Source of the DNA: Chitinophaga parva
GTDB lineage: Bacteria; Bacteroidota; Bacteroidia; Chitinophagales; Chitinophagaceae
DNA: 64,000 nucleotides
Reading direction: 5' to 3'
NCBI RefSeq assembly: GCF_003071345.1
Contig: NZ_QCYK01000001.1
Span: 1,302,001 to 1,366,000, forward strand
The notes below the pieces were generated by a model that saw nothing but the letters and a program-made list of their open reading frames with translations, had not been told where the DNA came from and made no database searches. Of the stretch, positions 45,923 to 55,536 are shown piece by piece. Position numbers and translations under genes: made by a program. Positions within the stretch are counted from its first letter, which is position 1, and every line of letters starts with the position of its first letter.

Positions 45923-46727
45923 TGCCAAACGCTTTCTTAAAGGCAAAGGAGAAATGCGACAGGTCTTTGAAGCCTACTTCCAGGTATACGTCGGAAGAGC
46001 GCCAGCCTTTTTCTTTCAGCAGGTAATAAGCATCCTGCAGGCGTTTTTGCTGCAGCCATTTGTTAGGCGATGCATGAAAGATCTTTTCAAAATCCCGCTT
46101 GAACGATGCCAGGCTCCGGCCGGTGAGGTAAGCAAAGCGGTTCAGGTCTACATTGTATTTGTAGTGGGTATTCATAAAACCTTCCAGGTCCAGCTTACCG
46201 GGCGGACTGAAATCAAACAGGAAATTTTTCAGGGAAGGATTTAATTGCAGCAGTATCATAGCGGCTTCCTTTACCTTGATGGCGGCCAGCGTGGGGTTGA
46301 TGTCGCCATTGCGGTTCAGGTAAGGCTTCAGCGATTCAATGTAGTTACTGAGCATGGCATTTACCGGCAGGCGCAGCATAGTATCGCCGGTCCAGGGCTG
46401 GTCCATTTCCTGGTGCAATTCTGCCGCCAGGCTACGCAGGGTTTGTTCGTCCAGTGAAATGGATACGGATTCATACACGCCGTCCGGGGGCGGGGTTTTG
46501 GTATATCGGCCCAGTTGGTTCCTGCGGTACAGGAAAAGGTCGCCCGCTTTCATGGTGAAGGTCTTATCACCCACCGTAATATCAGACTGGCCGGCTATGG
46601 TGTAGCTAAGCACATGGCTGGGCGCAAAGCTCTCTCCTTCCCGCACTTTCTGGTAGTAGCAGTTATAAAAAATATGCGGTAAATATTCAGGTATTGTGTT
46701 CTCCCCCATGATCTCAAATTTAAGCAT
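45888..46727 (-). CDS. AraC family transcriptional regulator
   Basis: This DNA-binding protein of about 280 residues has an N-terminal cupin-like sensor domain (YTIAGQSDITVGDKTFTMKA) and a C-terminal double helix-turn-helix. The latter reads RFAYLTGRSLASFKRDFEKI for the first part and DVYLEVGFKDLSHFSFAFKK for the second, ending GITPSHV. The start is taken at the ATG 46725-46727; an ATG at 46707-46709 (MGENTIPEYL) is also possible. It is next to an SDR gene on the same strand, 93 bp downstream of it, and may control it. Confidence 0.88.
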   Translation of the reverse strand: MLKFEIMGENTIPEYLPHIFYNCYYQKVREGESFAPSHVLSYTIAGQSDITVGDKTFTMKAGDLFLYRRNQLGRYTKTPPPDGVYESVSISLDEQTLRSLAAELHQEMDQPWTGDTMLRLPVNAMLSNYIESLKPYLNRNGDINPTLAAIKVKEAAMILLQLNPSLKNFLFDFSPPGKLDLEGFMNTHYKYNVDLNRFAYLTGRSLASFKRDFEKIFHASPNKWLQQKRLQDAYYLLKEKGWRSSDVYLEVGFKDLSHFSFAFKKAFGITPSHVGASRA

Positions 46728-46820
46728 TCCTGCATGGTTAAATTGGCAGACGGTTAAATTGTACAACAACCTAACCATCTGCCAATATCATATCCTGCGG
46801 ATCCTTCCGCTTCTACCCAA

Positions 46821-47702
46821 CTAGATCTTATCCTGCAAGGCTTTAAAAATGGTGCTCTCGGAAAAGTTGCCGGCATCGTCGTGGTCAGTAGTGAGACTCA
46901 CAGCGGCCCATTTTTCCATCTCTGTATCGCGGGTGTTATTGGCTTGCCTGAGCATGGTCAGGGCGTCACTGCCCAACACCAGGTGTACAGGAGGCTCCGG
47001 GTTTTCCACGAGGTCCAGCATTACTTTGGCGGCTTTGTCGGGATCGCCCTGGGGAGTGAAGAGATTATTGCGCAGCACGTTGATCATTACGCCCACCGTG
47101 CTTTCATAACCAGGAATTTCAGGGGCGAAGCTCATGGAGCCGGTGGCCCATTCTGTGCGGAAACCGCCGGGCTCTATACTGGTCACAAAAATGCCCAGGG
47201 GGGCTACTTCCTTGGCCAGCGCCTCGGAGAAGCCGGCCAGGCCAAACTTGGCTGCCTGGTAAATGGATAGGCCGGGATTGCCCTGGCGGCCCCCAATGGA
47301 GCTGATCTGCAGGATGCGGCCACTCCGCTGCTGGCGCATGTATGGCAGCACCAGGCGGGTAATGTCAATGGGGGCGTACAGGTTAGTGGCCAGCTGGCTT
47401 TGTACCTGTTCTTCGGAATAAGCCTCCGTGGCGCCGGTAATGCCAAAACCGGCATTGTTCACCAGCACATCTATACGGCCAAAACGGGTAATGGTAGCGG
47501 TAATACCGGCCTTGGCGCGGGTATGGTCCGTTACGTCCAGCTCCAGGGGCAGCAGTTGTTCCGGGTATTGCGCAGCCAGTTCGTCCAGCTGGGTGAGATT
47601 ACGTACGGTGGCGGCCACCTGGTGGCCTGCTTTCAGGGCAGCCTGGGTGAGGCTGCGGCCCAGGCCTTTGGAGGCACCGGTGATAAACCAAACTTTGCTC
47701 AT
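46821..47702 (-). CDS. Short-chain dehydrogenase/reductase
   Basis: This NAD(P)-dependent oxidoreductase has 293 residues. The nucleotide site is ITGASKGLGRSL, followed by VAATVRNLTQL; the structural NNAG is in VNNAGFGITG; the catalytic Ser and YxxxK are in QISSIGGRQG and IYQAAKFGLAGF. Such classical SDRs with C-terminal extension often act on small carbonyl compounds. The substrate is unknown. The adjacent AraC gene is the likely regulator. Confidence 0.9.
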   Translation of the reverse strand: MSKVWFITGASKGLGRSLTQAALKAGHQVAATVRNLTQLDELAAQYPEQLLPLELDVTDHTRAKAGITATITRFGRIDVLVNNAGFGITGATEAYSEEQVQSQLATNLYAPIDITRLVLPYMRQQRSGRILQISSIGGRQGNPGLSIYQAAKFGLAGFSEALAKEVAPLGIFVTSIEPGGFRTEWATGSMSFAPEIPGYESTVGVMINVLRNNLFTPQGDPDKAAKVMLDLVENPEPPVHLVLGSDALTMLRQANNTRDTEMEKWAAVSLTTDHDDAGNFSESTIFKALQDKI

Positions 47703-48034
47703 AATGTTCGTTTTTATACGTGCAAAGTAAGGCCACTTGCGGCCGCAGAATTTTGTTAGAAAGCTCAGTTTTGTTTGTTAAACGGCTCACCCGGGCACGT
47801 GATGCCTGCCCCCCGCTTTAGTGAGCCGTGCCTGACGCATAAAATGTACAGGTGCTTACATGCCCCTGCAATTGTTTAAAGAAGCCTGCCGCGGTGGTGG
47901 TCTGCGCCACCCAGCACCCTGAGTTGCCCCGGAGCACATATTCACTGAGGCCTACCTTGCTGGCGCCCTGTTTTTTTAATTTATTTGGAATCCTTATAAT
48001 ATTGTAATTGCGCGAGCCAGCCTTCTTACAAATG
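47703..48034. other. Intergenic space with a possible minus-strand remnant
   Basis: No intact gene. A minus-strand frame of about 69 codons without start (47818-48024) ends at TAA and reads RIPNKLKKQGASKVGLSEYV, then LRGNSGCWVAQTTTAAGFFK, ending CTFYASGTAH. It looks like the C-terminus of a protein but I cannot assign a family. Confidence 0.35.
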
Positions 48035-48064
48035 AAAAAGGCCAGCAGATCGCTGACCTTTTCC
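48035..48064 (-). terminator. Terminator of the SusC/SusD/GH31 operon
   Basis: On the minus strand the arms AAAAGGTCAGC and GCTGGCCTTTT (48036-48046 with 48052-48062) pair with one wobble, followed by T. It sits 30-50 bp past the GH31 stop codon. Confidence 0.75.
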
Positions 48065-48090
48065 GTGCATGGTTTCCGTTGGTGATGGCA

Positions 48091-50262
48091 TCAGCCACCT
48101 GTATTCAATACACCGTTTTCCAGGGACACCCGGCCGGTAAACGTGTGGCCATTTTTGATAACCACGGCCAGAACCTGGTGAATGTCTTTACCGATATTAT
48201 ATTTCCCGCTCCGCGATGCCAGCCGGATAAGGGTCTTTCCATTTTTTTCCGTGGCCTGGAATTTCAGCAGCCTGTAAGCGCCGGTTTTAAATCCCCAGCC
48301 TTCGCCGGCATCCCAGTACAGCGTGCCATTGGCCATTCCCTGTGCATCCAGGCAGATGTACAGGGTGAGTGTTGCCAGTGCATTTTCATTGGTGTGCTGG
48401 ATGGCCGTGCCGGCAGGAATAATGCTGCCACCTTTGATCAGCAGCTTTGCCTGGTAAGCATCTGCGGTATCACCGGTTACAAGGCTTAACGGTTCCCATA
48501 TGCCTTTGGGCAACTGGGGCTCCTTTGCAAAGGCAGGGATCACCAGGAGGTCCTTACCCAGCAGGAATGCCTGGTCTTCCGCGCGCAGGCGCTGGTCTGC
48601 GGGATCATCGAAGAAGACAGGGCGCATTAAGGGCAGGCCATTGGTATGGGCTTCGTGCACCAGGCTGTATAAATACGGCAGCATGCGATAGCGCCGTTCC
48701 AGTGCAATGCGTGATGTGCTTTCAATAGCGGCGCCATACGCCCAGGGCTCTTTGTTATTCGTACCGGCGCAGGCATGGCCTCTTGCAAAGGGCATGAAAA
48801 CGCCAAAGCCCAGCCAGTTTGCCCACAGGTCGCCGGAGGTGTTACCCAGGAAACCGCCTATGTCCGGGCCGCTGAAAGGCTGGCCGGAAAGGCCCAGTGT
48901 AATGGACATGGGTACGGATACTTTCATGAATTCCTCGCTGGCATAATTATCACCCGTCCAGGTGGCGGCAAAGCGCTGGCCACCCAGCAGGTTGGCGCGG
49001 GTTAAAATGAAGGGGCGTTTGTCCGGCTTTGCTGCCATCACCCCTTCGCGCGTAGCCTGTACCATCAACCTGCCAAAAGCATTATGATACAGCAGGTGAG
49101 GCCCTGCAGGCAGGCCACCACCGCCGCGGTGCGGTGTGTTATAAGGCATGGTGCCCAGCCGCAGGCTGTCGGGAAAATCATTGTCGTTAACGGCAGGTTC
49201 ATTCATATCGTTCCAGATACCGTCCATGCCGTTCTTTAGAAAATCGCTATAAAGACTGGCCCACCATTGGCGGGTTTGCGGCCGGGTAAAATCCGGGAAC
49301 GCACAATCGCCCGGCCATACCTTGCCGTGGTATTCCTTGCCGGCAGGGTCTTTCACCCATACATCATTTGCCTTGCCGGATGCATACACCGTATAGTTGT
49401 TATCTACTTTCACACCAGGGTCTATCATAAACACAGTGTGGTAGCCCTGTGCATGCAGGTCTGCATTAAGTTTGGCGGGGTTGGGAAAATTAGTTTTGTT
49501 GAACGTGAATACGCGATAGCCATCCATATAATCAATATCCATCCAGATGGCATCGCAGGGTATTTGTTTGGCGCGGAACGTATCTGCTATTTCGCGCACT
49601 CTTTTTTCAGTGCCATAGGAGAAGCGGCATTGCTGGTAGCCCAAAGCCCATCTGGGCGGCATTTCCATGGTACCGGTAAGTGCTGCCAGTCCTTTCACCA
49701 CTTCCTGCGGAGAGGAGCGGTTGATGATAAACACCCGGAATAAAACCGTGCTTTCCGTACGCAGTTCAATCTTGTCCGGGTCTGTGGTCAGTTCGGCTTT
49801 CCAGGGGCTGTCAAACAGCACACCGAATGCGCTGCCATCTTCACGGACGCCCAGTACCCACGGGTGTGTTTGATAAAGCCGCCTGCCCCCGTCTGTGCCA
49901 TAGGCGCCGTTGTCTGTGTTCCAAAGCCTGATGGTTTTGCCGTTCCGCAAAAGAGGGCCGGTCACTTCACCTCCGCCATACAGGCTGATGTTTCCTTTTA
50001 AATGCACGGTAGCAATGGCTTTCCCATTTTCAACCGCAAACTCCGGCTGCACGTTCCAGGTGGCGGGCAGCGCGCTTTGTATAGAGGGCTCTTTTTGCAG
50101 GATCAGGGATGGTGTTTTGGAAGGGTCAAAACCCCTGGGAATAAATTCAGCGATGGAAGGGCTGATAAGGCCCGCGCGTTGTACCGGGATGTTTTGTGCC
50201 GTGGCGGCCGCCCCGCAAGCGATGCAAAGAATAAAAAGAAAATGCTTCGGCGAAAAGCTCAT
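48091..50262 (-). CDS. Glycoside hydrolase family 31
   Basis: This is a secreted alpha-glycosidase. The signal peptide is MSFSPKHFLFILCIACGAAATAQ. The catalytic nucleophile Asp352 is in GIWNDMNEPAV, the GH31 signature. Upstream is IWMDIDYMDGYRVFTF, another family block, and downstream FAATWTGDNYAS carries the expected acid/base Asp. An N-terminal beta-sandwich and a C-terminal beta domain flank the barrel. At 724 residues it is typical of alpha-glucosidase or alpha-xylosidase types; which one cannot be told. It is the only enzyme of this polysaccharide locus, so the target is probably a short alpha-linked oligosaccharide. Confidence 0.93.
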   Translation of the reverse strand: MSFSPKHFLFILCIACGAAATAQNIPVQRAGLISPSIAEFIPRGFDPSKTPSLILQKEPSIQSALPATWNVQPEFAVENGKAIATVHLKGNISLYGGGEVTGPLLRNGKTIRLWNTDNGAYGTDGGRRLYQTHPWVLGVREDGSAFGVLFDSPWKAELTTDPDKIELRTESTVLFRVFIINRSSPQEVVKGLAALTGTMEMPPRWALGYQQCRFSYGTEKRVREIADTFRAKQIPCDAIWMDIDYMDGYRVFTFNKTNFPNPAKLNADLHAQGYHTVFMIDPGVKVDNNYTVYASGKANDVWVKDPAGKEYHGKVWPGDCAFPDFTRPQTRQWWASLYSDFLKNGMDGIWNDMNEPAVNDNDFPDSLRLGTMPYNTPHRGGGGLPAGPHLLYHNAFGRLMVQATREGVMAAKPDKRPFILTRANLLGGQRFAATWTGDNYASEEFMKVSVPMSITLGLSGQPFSGPDIGGFLGNTSGDLWANWLGFGVFMPFARGHACAGTNNKEPWAYGAAIESTSRIALERRYRMLPYLYSLVHEAHTNGLPLMRPVFFDDPADQRLRAEDQAFLLGKDLLVIPAFAKEPQLPKGIWEPLSLVTGDTADAYQAKLLIKGGSIIPAGTAIQHTNENALATLTLYICLDAQGMANGTLYWDAGEGWGFKTGAYRLLKFQATEKNGKTLIRLASRSGKYNIGKDIHQVLAVVIKNGHTFTGRVSLENGVLNTGG

Positions 50263-50293
50263 GAATAGATGCAATTGATAATGTTGAATACAT

Positions 50294-50326
50294 AAAAACT
50301 GCCGCCCCGGAAGGTGGAGCGGCAGT
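50294..50326 (-). terminator. Hairpin with T-run between susD and GH31
   Basis: An 8-bp stem (ACTGCCGC 50298-50305 with GCGGCAGT 50319-50326) is followed on the minus strand by TTTTT. It lies between two genes of one apparent operon and may reduce read-through into the enzyme gene. Confidence 0.75.
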
Positions 50327-50336
50327 GGAATTAAAA

Positions 50337-52073
50337 TCAGTAACCTGGATTTTGTACAAATTGTGGATTGGCGCCCATGATCGTGATGCCGATGGGGAAG
50401 ATCGCTGTGTGATCATCCGCGTCTGGTTTTTTATCCCACCAGGTGCCGGTGTTGAATACGCCCCAGCGGATCAGGTCTGTGCGACGGCGGTTCTCGCCAA
50501 TGAATTCCCGGCCCCACTCGTCCAGCATTTCCTGGTCGGTGAGCTGGCTGCCATCTGCTTTATACAGGCTGGGAGAGCCGGCCGGGTAGTTGCGCTGGCG
50601 CACGGCATTCAGCAGCACCGCGGCACCGGCTTTATCACCTGCACGGTATTTACATTCCGCCAGGGTGTAGTAGATCTCAGACAGGCGCACTTCTGCATAG
50701 GCAGAGGTAATGCGGTTAGGATCCGGTGTGGGATACACGGGATATTTCACCAGGAACACGCCGGAGTTGTGGTCTGCGTGGTTCATATCGGATTCCTTGT
50801 CAGCAATGCGGGTGCCGGGTTTGGCATCCAGGAACATGCCCACCTGGTCGCGGATGAAAAGGGGGTAGGGACCTTTGTTGCCACGCACCGTATCTGTTAC
50901 CGTTACCCCATTCACATTGTGTTTGTAAGGCAGGTAGCCATAGAGGAACATGCCTTCGCGGGTACTGTTGCCCAGGTTTTTATACAGCTTTAAACGGTAA
51001 TCGTCCGGGTAGTGCTGGAACTTCACAAAGGGCTTGCCCAGTGCAAAGGTGTATTCCACGCTATCCACGTCCCTGCCGGGTTGCAGCGCATATTTGGGAT
51101 TGGATTGTCCAAAATCTGTGAAACCGCAATACAAGGGGGCTGCATCGTAGGTCATGCCCCAGAAGAACATGCCGCCATCATACTGCCAGTGGGTACGGCC
51201 CAGGGTGCAGGGGAAGCCATAGATCACTTCAGAATTTGGCAGGTTGTTCGTGTAATCGAAGGGTGCGTCCCAGCGGGTATCCAACTGGTATTTCCCATAT
51301 TTGCCGTTGATAATATCCTGGCAGATGGTGGCGCACTCGCTGAATTTGTCCTGCTTGATATACACTTTCGCATTCAGGTAAAGGCGCGCCAGCAATGAGG
51401 CGGCGCCGGCTTGTGTCCAGCGGCCAATGCTGTTGTTGCCCAGTGCTTCGCGCTGGAAAAGGTCCGGTATGGCGGCCTGCAGTTCTGACTCAATGTACTT
51501 GAAGGTCTCATCCGGTGTGGATTGTGGATTGCCTTTGGTACTGTTCTTTACATCCGTCACAATCTCAATATTGCGGTAGTAGTCAAAGGCCCGGAGATAG
51601 AACCAGGCGCGCAGGGTGCGGAGTTCTGCTTTAAAATCCGCCAGTTCTTCCGGCGTTACATTGAGCTTCCGGGGATCAGTGATGCCTTCCATGTCCTGCA
51701 GGGAATTGGTGGCAAGTGTAATGCCCTGGTAGAAGGCCGTCCAGGCGCCGCTGGTAAAGTTATCCTGGGTGGTCCAGGTGTGGTAGTGCATGCGCTGGTA
51801 ATAGTTACCATCCTGCCAGTCGCCCTGGCGGTTGTAGGTGCCTATTTCGTCGGTAGCATCTTCACCCGCGGCATAGAGGTCATTGCCTTGTATGCTCCAG
51901 TAGGCGTGCTCAAACGGGCGCAGGAAATCGCGGATCACGTCATCCCGGCGGGTCAGAAAGCTTCCTGCATCTACCTTATCGTACACCTTTTCATCCAGGT
52001 TGGTACATGCACCCATGGTGAGGCTGATGGTCAGCACCGCGGGCAGTATATATTTTTTATAAGTGTTTTTCAT
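50337..52073 (-). CDS. SusD/RagB-type surface glycan-binding lipoprotein
   Basis: This lipoprotein sits on the cell surface and caps the SusC channel. It is 578 residues, with signal peptide and lipobox TMGAC (Cys23). SusD features are the N-terminal NLDEKVYDKV, the TPR-rich middle (AELRTLRAWFYLRAFDYYRN, the conserved arginine-tyrosine block) and the C-terminal EVRLSEIYYTLAECKYRAGD followed by NAVRQRNYPAG. The start codon is 17 bp after the SusC stop, so the two are co-translated. Ligand specificity is not readable. Confidence 0.95.
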   Translation of the reverse strand: MKNTYKKYILPAVLTISLTMGACTNLDEKVYDKVDAGSFLTRRDDVIRDFLRPFEHAYWSIQGNDLYAAGEDATDEIGTYNRQGDWQDGNYYQRMHYHTWTTQDNFTSGAWTAFYQGITLATNSLQDMEGITDPRKLNVTPEELADFKAELRTLRAWFYLRAFDYYRNIEIVTDVKNSTKGNPQSTPDETFKYIESELQAAIPDLFQREALGNNSIGRWTQAGAASLLARLYLNAKVYIKQDKFSECATICQDIINGKYGKYQLDTRWDAPFDYTNNLPNSEVIYGFPCTLGRTHWQYDGGMFFWGMTYDAAPLYCGFTDFGQSNPKYALQPGRDVDSVEYTFALGKPFVKFQHYPDDYRLKLYKNLGNSTREGMFLYGYLPYKHNVNGVTVTDTVRGNKGPYPLFIRDQVGMFLDAKPGTRIADKESDMNHADHNSGVFLVKYPVYPTPDPNRITSAYAEVRLSEIYYTLAECKYRAGDKAGAAVLLNAVRQRNYPAGSPSLYKADGSQLTDQEMLDEWGREFIGENRRRTDLIRWGVFNTGTWWDKKPDADDHTAIFPIGITIMGANPQFVQNPGY

Positions 52074-52090
52074 GTGGCACAGTTGATCGT

Positions 52091-55000
52091 TTAGAATGTG
52101 AGCTGTACGCCGGCCAGGAATTGCATGGTGGCGGGGTAGAAGTTCAGGCCAAAACCGTTGGCAATGCTGCCTTGCACGCCAGGTGTGAGACCATTCACAG
52201 GGTACAGGTCAGGATCTCCTCCTTTAAAGCCGGTAAACGTATGCAGGTTAGTAGCGGTAGCATACACGCGCACGCCATGCAGGTACTTGAAATCAAGGTG
52301 GCGGGTATATCCCAGTGTTACGTTATCGATCTTCACGAAAGAACCGGATTCCAGGAAGTAATCAGAGGGGATCTGGGACGTGCTGGTGTTTGTCAGCTTG
52401 GAATACCTGCTGCCCGGATCATAAGCGGAGCGCAGGGTGTTGGCATCCGATTGTGTAGCGGGGGTACCCAGGTAGAATGCCTGCATGTTAAACAGTTTAT
52501 AACCAAAATTGCCACGCAGGAAAATATTGAGGTCCCAGTTTTTGTACCTGAGCATATTGCCCATGGAGCCGGTCACTTTCGGCAGGCCATTACCTACAAA
52601 TTGCTTGTCGTCCACACTGGCAGCATTGCCCGTTACCACGGTACCGTCTTTTTTATACACCAGCAATTGCCCGTCTTTGTCTACACCGGCAGACCGCCAC
52701 ATATAAAACTCACCGATGCGGTGGCCTTCCTGCAGGCGCTGGATGTTGCCGGGAGAGCCGGGAGCGGGCAGGCCTGCCACATCCTGGTAGGGATTGCCTT
52801 CGTATAATTTATTGGAGAAGGATACCAGTTTGTTGTTGTTGGTAGCAACGGTCAGTGAAATGTTGTAGCTGAAATTGCTGGTATGCACTGCTTCGCCGTT
52901 CAGCTGGACCTCGATGCCGGAATTGCTCATGGTACCTACGTTGGCGTAGGTGGTGGATTGCGGGTTAGGCGGCACGGGCACCGTGTAGTCGCCCAGCAGG
53001 TCCTTGTTCTTACGGACGTAGTAGTTCAGTGAACCGCCCAGGCGGCCGTTGAACAGGTCAAAGTCGAGGCCCACGTTGAAGTTGATCGCCTTTTCCCAAC
53101 CCAGGAGCGGGTTGATATTCTGAGAGGGGCCGTACACCTGGTACACGGTACCATTGTAGGTGAAGTAACCGGCACCGCCATACAGCAGCAGGGATTTGTA
53201 AGGATCAAAATCCTGGTTACCCGTTACCCCATAGTCGGCACGCAGTTTCAAGTCGTTCAGCCAGGAGAGCTTGTTCTTCAGGAAATTTTCGTCTGTGAGG
53301 CGCCAGGCGGCGGATACGGCGGGGAAGTTACCCCACTTATGGTCGGAGCCGAACTTGGAAGAACCTTCCCGGCGTAAGCTGGCCGTGAAGATGTATTTGC
53401 CATCAAAATCGTAATTCACCCTGCCAAAGAAGGCCACCAGCTTGGAATCGTTCTGGGTAGAGGCTACCGCGGTTTGCGCGTTGCCCGCTGCGCCGGCGTT
53501 CCAGGTGCCGGACTGCAGGTTGTTCCACAGGAAGGTATCAAACGGGAAATCGTAGTTATTGGCGCTGAACTGCTGGTAATTGAAATAGCTGTAGGAGTAG
53601 CCACCCAGCAGGCGCACATGGTGCTTACTGGCGTTCAGGGAATAATTGATGGTCCAGTCCAGGTTGCGCTGGTCATGGTCCTGTTCTTCCTGCGAAGCAT
53701 AATTTGTTTTGGTGATAGAACCATTATGCCGGATGGAGCTCAGTGTTGACGGTGAGAAGAACATGTTCTTGTAGTTCGCGGTAATGTCAGACACGGTCAC
53801 CATCGTATTCAGGTTCGGGAGGATGTTCATCTTCACAGAACCGTTGATGTCCAGCTCATGGATCTCCGCTTCACTTTTGATCAGCTTTGCGTTTTCCACC
53901 GGGTTGTTGGAGAAAAAGCCGGTGTTGATGTAATTATACGCACCGGTGCTGTCGTAAATGTGGTAAGTAGGATTGAGCGTGATAGCGTTGTTAAAGTTCG
54001 CCTGGTCGGAATTGCTGGTATGCATGTAACGAGGGGCAATGCCCAGTGTTACGGTGAAGAGGTTGTCTTTCGTGGTGTGGTTGATATTCACACGGGCGCC
54101 GTATTCTTTTTTATAGGCCCGGAGGTCTATACCATCGGCATTGCGGTAGTCTGCAGAGGCAAAGTAATTCGTCTGGGTATTGCCACCGGAGAGTTGCAGG
54201 GTATGTTTCTGGCCAATGGCAGGCTCGCGGGTCACGGATTTCATCCAGTCTGTGTTAGCCCCGTAGTCCTGGCCTTTGCCGGAGGCCACGCGGTACTTGC
54301 GGAAATCGGCAGCGCTCAGTACGTCCGGTTTCTGGGTAAGATAATCCAGGCTCACATACCCGTTATAGATCATTTTTGAATCACTGGTTCCTTTCTTGGT
54401 CGTGATGATGATCACCCCATTGCTACCCCGGGTACCGTAAATGGCGGAAGCCGCCCCGCCTTTCAGCACGTCGATAGATTCAATATCGTTCTGGTTGATG
54501 TTGTCGATGTTCCCGCCGGGAATACCGTTGATGATGTACAGCGGTCCCAGGCCGGCATTGCGGGAGGATACACCGCGCATCTGTACGCTGGGGGTGGAAT
54601 TGGGGTCGGCGGTGGAGGTGTTGGACACCGTGAGGCCAGCCACCTTGCCCTGCAAAGACATGAGGGGGCTGTTGCTGGCCACGGACTTCAGCTCACTGGC
54701 AGACACGTGGGTAATGGCGCTGGATACCTCTTTCTTGGAAATAGTGCCGTACCCTACACTCACCACCTCTACGCCGGAAAGTTGGGTAGACGAAGGCTGT
54801 AATTTCACCGTGAGGGTGGTAGCGGTACCGATGTCCACCGTTTGGGTGGTGTAGTCAATAGACGAAAAAATGAGTTGTTTGGCATTGGCCGGTACGGACA
54901 GTTGGAATGCGCCGTTCACATCCGTGGCGGCCCCGGAAGCGGTACCCGCAATGCGGATGCTCACGCCGGGCAAAGGCTGGGAAGTAGTAGCATCTACCAC

Positions 55001-55093
55001 TTTCCCGGTGATGGGCCTGTTTTGTGCCATCGCCGGGAACGCGCCGGCAAGGATCAAAGCCAGGAGGCTCCATAATCGCAGAATTCTTAGCAT
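52091..55093 (-). CDS. SusC/RagA-type TonB-linked outer-membrane transporter
   Basis: This is the TonB-driven channel for glycan import. The signal peptide (MLRILRLWSLLALILAGAFP) is followed by the carboxypeptidase-like domain (GKVVDATTSQPLPGVSIRI). The SusC-specific plug start VVSVGYGTISKKEVSSAI and the segment GAASAIYGTRGSNGVIIITT are classic. The barrel ends in AGVQLTF with a terminal Phe. The start is taken at 55091-55093; the frame stays open 34 codons upstream, but those residues are not a signal peptide. The mature size of ~1000 residues is usual. It heads the SusC-SusD-GH31 operon. Confidence 0.96.
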   Translation of the reverse strand: MLRILRLWSLLALILAGAFPAMAQNRPITGKVVDATTSQPLPGVSIRIAGTASGAATDVNGAFQLSVPANAKQLIFSSIDYTTQTVDIGTATTLTVKLQPSSTQLSGVEVVSVGYGTISKKEVSSAITHVSASELKSVASNSPLMSLQGKVAGLTVSNTSTADPNSTPSVQMRGVSSRNAGLGPLYIINGIPGGNIDNINQNDIESIDVLKGGAASAIYGTRGSNGVIIITTKKGTSDSKMIYNGYVSLDYLTQKPDVLSAADFRKYRVASGKGQDYGANTDWMKSVTREPAIGQKHTLQLSGGNTQTNYFASADYRNADGIDLRAYKKEYGARVNINHTTKDNLFTVTLGIAPRYMHTSNSDQANFNNAITLNPTYHIYDSTGAYNYINTGFFSNNPVENAKLIKSEAEIHELDINGSVKMNILPNLNTMVTVSDITANYKNMFFSPSTLSSIRHNGSITKTNYASQEEQDHDQRNLDWTINYSLNASKHHVRLLGGYSYSYFNYQQFSANNYDFPFDTFLWNNLQSGTWNAGAAGNAQTAVASTQNDSKLVAFFGRVNYDFDGKYIFTASLRREGSSKFGSDHKWGNFPAVSAAWRLTDENFLKNKLSWLNDLKLRADYGVTGNQDFDPYKSLLLYGGAGYFTYNGTVYQVYGPSQNINPLLGWEKAINFNVGLDFDLFNGRLGGSLNYYVRKNKDLLGDYTVPVPPNPQSTTYANVGTMSNSGIEVQLNGEAVHTSNFSYNISLTVATNNNKLVSFSNKLYEGNPYQDVAGLPAPGSPGNIQRLQEGHRIGEFYMWRSAGVDKDGQLLVYKKDGTVVTGNAASVDDKQFVGNGLPKVTGSMGNMLRYKNWDLNIFLRGNFGYKLFNMQAFYLGTPATQSDANTLRSAYDPGSRYSKLTNTSTSQIPSDYFLESGSFVKIDNVTLGYTRHLDFKYLHGVRVYATATNLHTFTGFKGGDPDLYPVNGLTPGVQGSIANGFGLNFYPATMQFLAGVQLTF

Positions 55094-55536
55094 AGCTGTT
55101 TTAGTTATTGGTTCATACGTGGTGGCAGGCCCTTCATTGCTGCAGCGGGATGAAGTAACCAATGCCGGTCCGGGCAGTGCGGACGGGCAGACCAAGTTAA
55201 TTCACGATGCCGGCGCGTACGGCCGGACAGAAGTGTGCCCAACGGAAAATCTAAGGCCTTCAAAAAATAAATACTTGACAGACAATTTGTTATGTCGATG
55301 GCGACCCGGAAAAATCTAAGCCTTCCTAACAACATATGTAGGAACAAACCAGTAAAAGGAGTACATTTAAGGCACACAGGAAACACACCGCCGGCCGGGA
55401 AGAGGCCGTTTCAGATAGCGGAAATTATCATGCTGCATGTTCAGGAGTTAACTATTTTTTTAACGGAAGCGATGCATTCACCGGAGCGGAGATCCGGTAT
55501 GGAATGTTTACCATCTAAAACAGATTCCTTTCCACA
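55094..55536. other. Regulatory gap between susC and the divergent regulator gene
   Basis: No gene is seen in these ~440 bp. The region must contain the promoters for both directions. I could not find a full consensus promoter; a T-rich element TATTTTTTG on the minus strand near 55265 is one base longer than the consensus. Confidence 0.4.
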
